Source of the DNA: Solobacterium sp.
Lineage (GTDB): Bacteria > Bacillota_I > Bacilli_A > Erysipelotrichales > Erysipelotrichaceae
Assembly (NCBI GenBank): GCA_024693325.1
Contig: JAILLA010000067.1
Coordinates: forward strand, 1-45,598
DNA length: 45,598 bases
Direction: 5' to 3'
The notes below the pieces were generated by a model. That model was not told where the DNA came from. It made no database searches and was given only the letters and a program-made list of their open reading frames with translations. A program made the translations under genes and the position numbers. Below, piece after piece: positions 1 through 7,135 of this stretch (position 1 is its first letter; each line of letters opens with the position of its first letter).

Positions 1-1288
1 ATGTATCGTTCTTGTTAAGACAGTACAGAATGCGATTACGTGTACGTTTGAAATTAGTAAAGCCATTTGCGTTCAGTATCAGCTTCTCTATCTGATTATT
101 ACGGCTTTCAATGTAGCTGTTGTTAATGCGCTTATTATCAACGATAGAGAATGAATTGACGATTTCATCAGACCAATTAACCATAAGGTTATAAAACTCA
201 ATAAATTCTTCAATACCGCTCTCGGCAAATAACTTGATCTGCTCAGCGAGCAGCTGACGGGCATTGTCAGAGTTTGCAGTCTGGTTAAATGTAATATAGC
301 TTTCTTTAAGATAATAGGCTGCCTTGAGCTCCGGAAAACGATCAAAGAGGATGTTGATGATATCACGATAGTTCATATATCTCCTGAAACGCTTGTTATA
401 TTTGCCTTTATTATCCAGATCCCTGCCATGATCAAAGATAAACTTGAATTTCGTCAGAAGGTACTTAAGATCTTCATCTTCTGTGTTTCTCCTGCATTTA
501 AGACGGACTGCACGAAAGTCATTGGTAAGATGCTCAAGGGCGTGAAAACTGTCTCCGCAGATAACTGCGTGAGGGAAATAAATCTTTGCAATTTCCTTAT
601 AGGGTTCCCAAAAGTCAATGGAAATGTATTTCACATTGTCCAGCTCGCTTTTATGAGTTTTGTCATCAAGAGTAGTGTTGCGGACAGACATAAAATAGTA
701 GGAAAGGTAATCCTTTTTCCGATCCGGAAGAACGTCCAGAATGATGCCGGTAGAGAAGTCCATCAGAATACAAATGTAAATAGAATCCTGATTCAGTGAC
801 GGCATATGGTGCTCATCGATAGAGAGAACAGCCGGAAGAGTTTTTCTGGGAATATCGACATGTTTGTCGAAGATACGAATGACCTGCATCGGTTGAAGGT
901 TCAGTCTCCTGGCGACGGCTGTGTAAGTTGACCCGGGATACTTAAGATCAGTGAGAACGTTAAGTTTCGTCTCATAGGTGATCTGTTCACGTGGAGCAGA
1001 AAAGGGACTCTGCTCATGGAATGAGAACTCACAGGAAGAACAGCTGTAACGTCTCTGATCATAGTAAATCATGCAGGGTCTGTTGACTAAAGTTGAGTGA
1101 ACAAGTTTTTTCTGATGGTAACCCCGAATCTTTACTTTGCCATGACATAACGGACAAACAACATTCGGGTCTGGTTTCAGTCTGACATAAACAGATACAG
1201 AAGAATGATCAATATTAACAGCGGATATCTTCTCAATTCTGTCATAATCTATGTTCAGAATATCTGTGATAAAATTTTCTAAAGACAT
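1..1288 (-). CDS. ISL3-family transposase, C-terminus cut by window edge
   Basis: The minus strand is open from an ATG at 1288 to position 1 (429 codons, no stop), so the 3' end lies outside the window. The start has an AAAGGAG site about 8 bases upstream. The protein begins MSLENFITDILNIDY and carries a zinc-binding pair, CPLC at residues 45-48 and CSSC at 83-86, as in the N-terminal zinc ribbon of ISL3 (IS204/IS1001/IS1165) transposases. A DDE triad can be read as D158 (in LSIDEHH), D246 (in CGDSFHALEHL) and E394 (in NNSYIESRNNQIEKLI), the typical family arrangement. The reading frame is intact over everything visible, so the element may be active. It transposes DNA and has no role in glycan synthesis; it marks a possible boundary of the locus. 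Confidence 0.9.
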   Translation of the reverse strand, partial: MSLENFITDILNIDYDRIEKISAVNIDHSSVSVYVRLKPDPNVVCPLCHGKVKIRGYHQKKLVHSTLVNRPCMIYYDQRRYSCSSCEFSFHEQSPFSAPREQITYETKLNVLTDLKYPGSTYTAVARRLNLQPMQVIRIFDKHVDIPRKTLPAVLSIDEHHMPSLNQDSIYICILMDFSTGIILDVLPDRKKDYLSYYFMSVRNTTLDDKTHKSELDNVKYISIDFWEPYKEIAKIYFPHAVICGDSFHALEHLTNDFRAVRLKCRRNTEDEDLKYLLTKFKFIFDHGRDLDNKGKYNKRFRRYMNYRDIINILFDRFPELKAAYYLKESYITFNQTANSDNARQLLAEQIKLFAESGIEEFIEFYNLMVNWSDEIVNSFSIVDNKRINNSYIESRNNQIEKLILNANGFTNFKRTRNRILYCLNKNDT

Positions 1289-1354
1289 TAGTCTTTACTC
1301 CTTTCTGTTGAAGTGGTTTTTAGACAAAACAAATTCTACGGGAGGAGTTTTTAT

Positions 1355-1438
1355 ATGAAAACAGGTATGCACAACCACACACCTGTTACAGGACTGCAAC
1401 CCATTGTTACAGCACCACCACCAATTGTTATAGCCTGA
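1355..1438 (+). CDS. possible 27-residue small ORF
   Basis: ATG at 1355 is preceded by GGGAGGAG at 1340-1346, a near-perfect ribosome binding site at good spacing. The reading frame runs 27 codons to TGA at 1436-1438 and would encode a His/Pro/Thr-rich peptide starting MKTGMHNHTPVTG. An inverted repeat (AACAGGT / ACCTGTT) falls in its first codons. It could be a leader peptide or chance. It overlaps the repeat array, and the strong Shine-Dalgarno sequence is the only positive evidence. Confidence 0.2.
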   Translation: MKTGMHNHTPVTGLQPIVTAPPPIVIA

Positions 1439-1488
1439 CCACACCACCGTTATGTTATAGGGGTAGCCACACCACCATTAATGTTATA
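1384..1488. repeat. five TGTTAYA iterated motifs
   Basis: TGTTACA occurs at 1384-1390 and 1405-1411, and TGTTATA at 1426-1432, 1453-1459 and 1482-1488. The start-to-start spacings are 21, 21, 27 and 29 bp. The last three copies are preceded by a CACCACC-type block. Read on the minus strand, each unit is TRTAACA followed by a GGTGGTGTGG-like stretch, pointing toward the transposase gene. Such iterated units upstream of a transposase could be transposase-binding or regulatory sites within the IS end. That role is inferred. Confidence 0.6.
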
Positions 1489-1573
1489 TTACTCACTTTT
1501 TAATATTTTAAAAATCCTTTATTTATCAAAAAATCAGCATACAAAATTATCAAAATGCAGAAAAATATAAAAA

Positions 1574-1579
1574 TATAAT
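1574..1579 (+). promoter_or_regulatory. putative -10 element for the gene at 1653
   Basis: A perfect TATAAT lies about 75 bp upstream of the 1653 start, inside a very AT-rich tract. No good -35 is seen at 16-18 bp spacing (CAAAAT at 1551-1556 is poor), so this is a weak call. Confidence 0.3.
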
Positions 1580-1652
1580 TTATACAAACAAGAGATAAAT
1601 GTAAAATGAATCTGTGCGAGTTTCATCATCTGACGGAAGGAGGAGAACAAAG

Positions 1653-3230
1653 ATGAAAATGAGTACAGATCATCTTCAAAATAACGGACCTGATAATGAT
1701 AAAGCAAAATGGATCGATATCCTGCAGAGCATCACACTGACGCTGTTTGCGCTGATGTTTATCCCGATCGTAACTGCCGCATTGAAGTACACAGCATATT
1801 TCGACCCGGATCTATACCGGCAGGAACATGTGATATTTCATTCGGACAGTATTTTTGCGAATATTATCATGTTTTTTTTACTGTATGCCGCTTTTTTCCT
1901 GCTGAGCAGAAGAATCAGGACCGAAAGGCACGAAAAGGTGATCCTGCTGTTTCTCTTCCTGGCGGGACTTCTCTGGGTGGCTGTCTGCGGCAGCACTCCC
2001 GGCGGAGATTCCGCGCATGTTTTTAATCTTGCCTCTGAACTGAACCATCATCATTATGAGATATTGAAAGTACCGGAGAATCTGTATTATTTCAGCATTT
2101 ACCCTTTCCAGCTGGGAATGGTCATGTTTATCCAGCTGATCACATTGTTTGTGGACAAAGGCGGTTATATGATCGAACAGCTGTTCAATGTAGTGCTGCT
2201 GACAGCTTCCTTTCATTGTGAGCTGTCACTGATGTCCCTCCTGTTTCCTGATGGCCACCAGAGAAAAACACTCAGTCTTCTGCTGCTGATCTCATCCCAG
2301 GCAGTATTGATGTGTACGTTCTGCTACGGTATCATTCCGTCATATTCTTTTACGATCATGGCGATCTGCCGGTTTGTCAGATGGTCAAAGGATCAAAGCG
2401 CAAAAAACCTGATCCTGTCGCTTCTGTTCCTGACGCTGGCAGTGATCCTGAAACAGAATGCCATGATCGTTATGATCGCTGTATGCGTCATTCTCTTCTG
2501 TATGTCAGTCCGTCAGAAAAAGATCAGACTGCTCCTGTATATCGTGCCGTTTATCATACTGCCCGTTTTTTCCAACAGACTGGTCATCAGTTATTATGAG
2601 CGGACATGTGATGTTGAACTCGGCGAGGGACTCAATATGTCAAACTGGTTCGTTCTCGGCGCAAGTGAAGGACCGATGTATTTCGGCTGGGATAATGCTT
2701 ATGTACCTCAGCTGAGAAAACAGACCGGAGATAATATTCCCCTGATGAATGAGATCAGTGAGGGCAGGGCAAAGGAAGTCATCAACGGGATGAAAAAAGA
2801 CCCTGTTTCCGCGCTCCGGAAATACCACTGGAAAAACACTTCCCAATGGGCGGAAACAACTTATCAGTCGATCTGGATCAGCAGGGTCAAACAACATTTA
2901 AACCTGCTCGGCAGCGGGTACCGGATCGTTTATGATCATGAAGGAACGATCTGCAGGATCATGGATCATACCGCCCAGTTTGTCTATGTTTTCTTCCTGA
3001 TCGGACTCCTGATCCTGGTGAAAAGAAACTATGATCACAGGATGCCGGAAGAAACGGTCCTTGCCATGGACCTGTTTGCCCTGATCATCATGGGCGGGCT
3101 GATATACCATACGTTCTTTGAGGCAAAATCGCAGTATATCCTGATCTATTATCTGTATATGCTGCCGGTGGCTGCTTTAGGCATCACCTGTCTTACCGGT
3201 CTCATCAGACAGTATCTGCCCGGAAAATGA
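1653..3230 (+). CDS. polytopic membrane protein, GT-C glycosyltransferase-like
   Basis: A 525-residue protein. ATG 1653 is chosen over an in-frame GTG at 1614 because GGAAGGAGGAG lies just upstream of it. Hydrophobic segments run through residues 27-45, 65-85, 95-112 and repeatedly on to the C-terminus, about 11-12 in all, with a soluble stretch near residues 310-430. After the second or third segment comes an acidic loop, GGDSAHVFNLASELNHHHY (residues 117-135), followed by YPFQLGM. The position and composition resemble the catalytic Asp loop and YP-x-x-G region of GT-C enzymes that use lipid-linked sugars on the outer membrane face. The next gene is a glycosyltransferase. The exact sugar and acceptor are unknown, and a non-enzymatic membrane role cannot be excluded. 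Confidence 0.6.
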   Translation: MKMSTDHLQNNGPDNDKAKWIDILQSITLTLFALMFIPIVTAALKYTAYFDPDLYRQEHVIFHSDSIFANIIMFFLLYAAFFLLSRRIRTERHEKVILLFLFLAGLLWVAVCGSTPGGDSAHVFNLASELNHHHYEILKVPENLYYFSIYPFQLGMVMFIQLITLFVDKGGYMIEQLFNVVLLTASFHCELSLMSLLFPDGHQRKTLSLLLLISSQAVLMCTFCYGIIPSYSFTIMAICRFVRWSKDQSAKNLILSLLFLTLAVILKQNAMIVMIAVCVILFCMSVRQKKIRLLLYIVPFIILPVFSNRLVISYYERTCDVELGEGLNMSNWFVLGASEGPMYFGWDNAYVPQLRKQTGDNIPLMNEISEGRAKEVINGMKKDPVSALRKYHWKNTSQWAETTYQSIWISRVKQHLNLLGSGYRIVYDHEGTICRIMDHTAQFVYVFFLIGLLILVKRNYDHRMPEETVLAMDLFALIIMGGLIYHTFFEAKSQYILIYYLYMLPVAALGITCLTGLIRQYLPGK

Positions 3231-3316
3231 AGGCCGGGTACCGGCAGAATTCAGAAAAAACAGCACTTTCCCCAAACCATGACAGGAATAATCATGTATG
3301 ATAAGGAAAACAGTAA

Positions 3317-4141
3317 ATGAGGAACAACAGGATGAAAAACGTAACTTTGGCAATCAGCAGCTGCGATAAATACAGTGATCTCTGGGATCCTTTCTTCACA
3401 CTGCTGAAAAAATACTGGGATCCGGATATGCCGATCGTACTGATCACGGAAAGCAGGGATTATTCTTTTGAAGGCCTGGATATCAGGACACTGAAACTGT
3501 ATCCTGCAGGATCGCGGCCTGCCTGGTCCGAGCTGCAGATGAGATCCTTTGAACGGATCAATACAGACTATGTTATTTTCCTGCTGGATGACTTTTTCCT
3601 GGAAGGACCTGTCGACGAAAAACAGATCGAAAACTGCATTGAATGGATGGACCAGGATAAACAGATCACCTGTTTTAACTTCTCATGCATCAGTCATGGT
3701 GAAAACCTGCCCTCCGGGTATCCCGGTTTTGAACTGAGACCGCAGAAAGGGGAATACCGCCTGAATTGCCAGGCAGCGATCTGGCGCAGGGAAAGTCTTC
3801 TGAAAGACATGCGTGAACACGAAAATGCCTGGGTGTTTGAAACGCTCGGTTCAAAGCGCTCGTTCCGCTATAAGGACCAGAAATTCTACTGCGCAGCGCC
3901 TGATAATCAGGTGTTCATCTATGATATCCAGGGAGGAGGCGCGCTGAATCACGGAAAATGGAATCAGAATGCCGTGGAGCTGATCGGGCGTGAACAGCTT
4001 CCGGTCGACGTCTCTGTCCGCGGCATCAACACGGAAGTCCGCGGAAGCAGACAGCGCATGATCCATTACATCTTCCATGATCTTTCGCCCAAAAGAGTCA
4101 TCAACGGGATCAGCACCAGATGGAAATCCCTGAAGCCATGA
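3317..4141 (+). CDS. small GT-A-like glycosyltransferase
   Basis: A 274-residue soluble protein. The N-terminus has a beta-strand start (VTLAISSCDKYSDLW, residues 9-23), as in GT-A nucleotide-binding folds, and FLLDDFFLEG (88-97) has the position and shape of the DxD metal and nucleotide-sugar motif. There are no membrane segments or signal peptide, so it should work at the cytoplasmic face. ATG 3317 has AAGGA about 9 bases upstream; a second in-frame ATG at 3332 also has AGGA upstream and cannot be excluded. It lies 86 bp after the GT-C-like gene and ends inside a terminator hairpin, so the two genes form the first transcription unit of the locus. The donor sugar is not deducible. Confidence 0.6.
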   Translation: MRNNRMKNVTLAISSCDKYSDLWDPFFTLLKKYWDPDMPIVLITESRDYSFEGLDIRTLKLYPAGSRPAWSELQMRSFERINTDYVIFLLDDFFLEGPVDEKQIENCIEWMDQDKQITCFNFSCISHGENLPSGYPGFELRPQKGEYRLNCQAAIWRRESLLKDMREHENAWVFETLGSKRSFRYKDQKFYCAAPDNQVFIYDIQGGGALNHGKWNQNAVELIGREQLPVDVSVRGINTEVRGSRQRMIHYIFHDLSPKRVINGISTRWKSLKP

Positions 4142-4169
4142 GGTTCCGGCTTCAGGTTTTCTTTCTTTT
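4129..4169 (+). terminator. intrinsic terminator overlapping the end of the 3317-4141 gene
   Basis: CCTGAAGCC (4129-4137) pairs perfectly with GGCTTCAGG (4148-4156), a 9-bp stem with a 10-nt loop, followed by TTTTCTTTCTTTT. The left arm is coding sequence and the stop codon lies in the loop. Confidence 0.8.
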
Positions 4170-4195
4170 GAAAAACAGCTAAAATGAAGTCTAAT
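4168..4195 (+). promoter_or_regulatory. putative promoter for the MBOAT-SGNH pair
   Basis: TTGAAA (4168-4173), 16 bp, then TCTAAT (4190-4195), directly after the terminator T-tract and 15 bp before the ATG at 4210. The placement makes sense for a new transcription unit, but the elements are only moderate matches. The AGGGGG ribosome binding site follows. Confidence 0.4.
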
Positions 4196-4209
4196 AAGGG
4201 GGACAGGCA

Positions 4210-5592
4210 ATGAGCTATACTTCACCGGCCTATTTTGTGCTAGCTGCTGTACTGTTCGCCTTTTATTATGTGATCCCGAAAAGATACAGGTATCTTGATC
4301 TGCTGGCTGGATCCGCCATGTTTTATTACCTTGTCTCAGGCGGAAACCTCCTGCTGATCGGTTTCTTTCTGCTGACAGTTTTGTTTGCGTTTGTCATGGG
4401 GATCATGATCGAACAGAACGGGAAACAAAGAACATTTCTGCATATTGCCGGCTGGACTGTTCTTCTTGCACCGCTTCTGGTGAACAGAACACGTGATTTC
4501 CTTTTGCACGGTGCGTGGAACTCATGGATCCTGCCCGTAGGGATCTCGTTTTATACCATGCAGCTGTGCGCATATCTCTCGGATATCGCACACGGGAAGA
4601 TCAAAGCGCAGCGTTCATTCCTGCGTTTCCTGCTGTTTGCGTCATTTTTTCCGCAGATCATCCAGGGACCGATCCCGCGATATGAACAGCTGGCAGCTCA
4701 GCTGGAAGAAGGGCATGATTTTGATGAGCGGACTGCTGAAAAGGGATTCTGCCTGATCCTGTGGGGAGCGTTCCTGAAGTTCATGATCGCGGATCACGCA
4801 GCTGTTGTCGTCAACGCTGTATTTGATCATTACGCGGAATATACAGGCAGATATGTCTGGCTTGCCGCAGTACTTTACAGCATCCAGCTCTATGCCGATT
4901 TTTTGTCCTGCACGACCATATCACAGGGCGTATCACTGCTGTTCGGGATCCGTCTGTCCGGCAACTTTGATCATCCGTATTTTTCTGTTTCCATTCGTGA
5001 CTTCTGGCGCAGATGGCATATCTCACTCAGTTCCTGGCTGAGGGACTATGTTTATATTCCCCTTGGCGGAAGCAGGAAAGGAAATATCCGCAAATACGCT
5101 AATCTCTGTCTGACTTTCCTGGTATCCGGGTTATGGCACGGCGGGGCAGTGCAGTATCTGGCATGGGGGCTGTATCATGCCTTCCTGCAGATCATGGGAT
5201 CGCTGGTCCCGAAGGGCATCACCGCAAAAGTTCCCCGTGTCCTGCAGATCATCAAAACGGATCTTCTGGTCATGGCCGGCTGGATCATCTTCCGGGCACA
5301 GGGCTTAAGAGCGTCGCTGACGATGCTGAAGGGACTGTTTCAGCGTTCATACAGCCTGAACTGGACCATGCTGGGAACAGACGGATACGATATGACGGTC
5401 CTGCTGATCTCCGTGATCATTCTTTTCGCAGTGTCTTTCCTGCAGGGAAAAGAAAGTATTTCCGACCGTCTGCTCAGACAGAATATCGTGATCCGCTGGA
5501 CCGCATGCATTTCCCTGATCTTTGTGATCGTGATCTTCGGCGCATACGGGTCCGGCTTCAATGCCAGTGACTTTATTTACGGAGGTTTCTGA
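4210..5592 (+). CDS. MBOAT-family membrane O-acyltransferase (DltB/AlgI-like)
   Basis: A 460-residue polytopic protein with the MBOAT signature. FWRRWHISLSSWLRDYVYIP (residues 265-284) is the conserved cytosolic segment with H270, and GLWHGG (307-312) holds the likely catalytic H310. PLGGSRKG follows the first motif, as in DltB, AlgI and PatA. Enzymes of this family move acyl groups (acetyl or D-alanyl, for example) across the membrane and hand them to a partner that esterifies a glycan. The next gene, 1 bp downstream, encodes an SGNH partner, the classic pair. There is no DltA/DltC nearby, so acetylation of the locus glycan is more likely than D-alanylation. The start has AGGGGG upstream. 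Confidence 0.88.
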   Translation: MSYTSPAYFVLAAVLFAFYYVIPKRYRYLDLLAGSAMFYYLVSGGNLLLIGFFLLTVLFAFVMGIMIEQNGKQRTFLHIAGWTVLLAPLLVNRTRDFLLHGAWNSWILPVGISFYTMQLCAYLSDIAHGKIKAQRSFLRFLLFASFFPQIIQGPIPRYEQLAAQLEEGHDFDERTAEKGFCLILWGAFLKFMIADHAAVVVNAVFDHYAEYTGRYVWLAAVLYSIQLYADFLSCTTISQGVSLLFGIRLSGNFDHPYFSVSIRDFWRRWHISLSSWLRDYVYIPLGGSRKGNIRKYANLCLTFLVSGLWHGGAVQYLAWGLYHAFLQIMGSLVPKGITAKVPRVLQIIKTDLLVMAGWIIFRAQGLRASLTMLKGLFQRSYSLNWTMLGTDGYDMTVLLISVIILFAVSFLQGKESISDRLLRQNIVIRWTACISLIFVIVIFGAYGSGFNASDFIYGGF

Positions 5593-5593
5593 A

Positions 5594-7045
5594 GTGAAAG
5601 CGTTCGGAAGATTCCTGCTGAAATGTATCCTGTTTGCCGGCATCGTGCTCGGGCTTCTTTTCAGCGTGAACGAGAGAATGCAGCCCGTATATACGTATCA
5701 GAATTCAAACTGGCCGACTACATCAACATTCAGGCAGTTTTATAAGATGAAGAAAAACAGCGTTGATGTCCTCTTTTTCGGCAGCAGCTTTGCTGTGAAT
5801 GCGTTCGATCCGCAGGTCATTTACGATGAGACCGGGATCAGAAGCTACAGTCTCTCTTCGGAACAGCAAAGCCCCTTCATCAGTTATTACTGGCTGAGAG
5901 AAGCGCTGAAATACCAGAAACCGGAAGCTGTTGTTCTTGAAACAAGATATCTGTTCAAGAGGGAATCCAATACACCTGTCAATATGAATGAAAGCTTTCT
6001 CAGGAAAAGCATTGAGCCGATGAGGTTTTCCGCCCTGAAACATGAACTTGTTTCGGTATTATGCGGCATGGATCCGAATCAAAGTGAAATGAGCTATTAC
6101 TTCACCAATCTTGCCTACCATACCAGATGGAAGGAGATGACAGCTGAAGAATTCTTCGCGCATGACGCGGACCATGCCCAGCTGAAAGGATACGGCCCTT
6201 TGTTTGTCACAAATACAGACCATTTCTCACCCATCGTACTGTCAGACCCTGATCTTGTGATCGGTATGGATCCCCTGATGGAGGAATATCTTGGAAAGAT
6301 CGAAGATCTTTGCAGGGACAGCGGTATCGAACTGATATTGATATCGGTGCCTGCCAGTGAAATGCATGAAGGCATGCACAATGCGGCTGCGCGTTACGCA
6401 GAAGAGCACGGGCTTGATTACTATGATTATTCCGAAGCAGGACAGTTCTATGAAGCGGGCTGGGATCTTTCCGTGGAAAATCCCGTTGATCATATGAATT
6501 ACGCGGGAAGCCTCAGGATGTCAAAGATCATTGCCGGCCTGCTGAAGAACAGGTATCATATTGAAGCTGCTGCAGATGATCAGTGGGAAGAGACAAAGGA
6601 ATACGGCCGCATGATCGGCCGGAAGGCAGAACTTTCCCTTATTCAGGATCCGGGTACATACACAGATGCCCTGAAAGACCGGTCCTGTGTCATCTTTGCG
6701 GCACTGGATGACGGAAACATTCCTGCTGAACTGATCAGTGCGGCAGGCGCTCTGGGCATTGGGCAGGCTGCGCCTTTTCTGGCTGTCATTGACAACGGTC
6801 AGGCAATGATGCAGGACAGCGGGACGCAGGGCGTGATCAATCGATATGATCTGAGCTATCAGATGAAACAGGATGAAAACGGGACAGAGATCATCCTCAA
6901 TGATTCCCTGTATTCACGGAAGGCTGAAGGCCTGCATATTACGGTATATGATCCCGGGCTGAACAAAGTGATCGATGAAGTATGCTTTGTCTATGAAAAC
7001 GGAGCAGTCAGAGCAGTCCGCGATCTCCGGTTCATGAATGAGTAA
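5594..7045 (+). CDS. SGNH-type acyltransferase partner (DltD/AlgJ-like) with C-terminal ILEI-like domain
   Basis: GTG 5594 is chosen because GGAGG sits at 5581-5585; the longer frame from 5561 lacks a site. The protein has 483 residues: one N-terminal membrane anchor (about residues 8-24), then an extracytoplasmic domain. LFFGSSFAVNAFDPQ (60-74) supplies the nucleophile block (GSS) and NPVDHMNYAGS (296-306) the Asp/His block of SGNH folds. It should accept the acyl group from the MBOAT protein and esterify the glycan outside the membrane. Residues about 345-470 look like a separate domain: a GLHITVYDPGLNKVIDEVCF-like hairpin and an AVIDNGQ strand recall ILEI/FAM3-type domains. That subcall is by eye and less certain than the SGNH call. 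Confidence 0.75.
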   Translation: MKAFGRFLLKCILFAGIVLGLLFSVNERMQPVYTYQNSNWPTTSTFRQFYKMKKNSVDVLFFGSSFAVNAFDPQVIYDETGIRSYSLSSEQQSPFISYYWLREALKYQKPEAVVLETRYLFKRESNTPVNMNESFLRKSIEPMRFSALKHELVSVLCGMDPNQSEMSYYFTNLAYHTRWKEMTAEEFFAHDADHAQLKGYGPLFVTNTDHFSPIVLSDPDLVIGMDPLMEEYLGKIEDLCRDSGIELILISVPASEMHEGMHNAAARYAEEHGLDYYDYSEAGQFYEAGWDLSVENPVDHMNYAGSLRMSKIIAGLLKNRYHIEAAADDQWEETKEYGRMIGRKAELSLIQDPGTYTDALKDRSCVIFAALDDGNIPAELISAAGALGIGQAAPFLAVIDNGQAMMQDSGTQGVINRYDLSYQMKQDENGTEIILNDSLYSRKAEGLHITVYDPGLNKVIDEVCFVYENGAVRAVRDLRFMNE

Positions 7046-7135
7046 AAAACCGATGTCCCGCCGGCAGACCCTGCAATATGACGGGTATCTGTCAGATGAG
7101 TGCGGTTTATGATAAAATAGCGAAGAGGCAAAACG

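Larger units (their letters stand above)
1289..1652. other. 364-bp AT-rich region between transposase and first glycan gene
   Basis: No convincing full gene lies here. The part next to the transposase (about 1355-1490) holds a possible 27-codon ORF and five TGTTAYA repeats, listed separately. From about 1490 to 1612 the sequence becomes very AT-rich (long A/T runs), which suits a promoter region for the gene at 1653. The right end of the insertion sequence should lie somewhere in this stretch, but its left end is outside the window, so no terminal inverted repeat or target duplication can be matched. Confidence 0.5.

Noticed and set aside
428-799. 123-codon plus-strand ORF within the transposase region
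   Set aside because: The minus-strand frame is open from 1288 to 1 and has zinc and DDE motifs; this ORF is its antisense.
1384-1488. CRISPR-like short repeats
   Set aside because: Units are only 7 conserved bases, with unequal 21-29 bp spacing and similar (not unique) spacers; no cas genes.
3233-3245. Terminator at GCCGG-GTA-CCGGC after the first gene
   Set aside because: The short palindrome is followed by A-rich, not T-rich, sequence, so it is unlikely to terminate.
4210-7045. D-alanylation (dlt) operon
   Set aside because: MBOAT and SGNH partner are present but DltA, DltC and DltX are not; a general O-acylation pair fits better.
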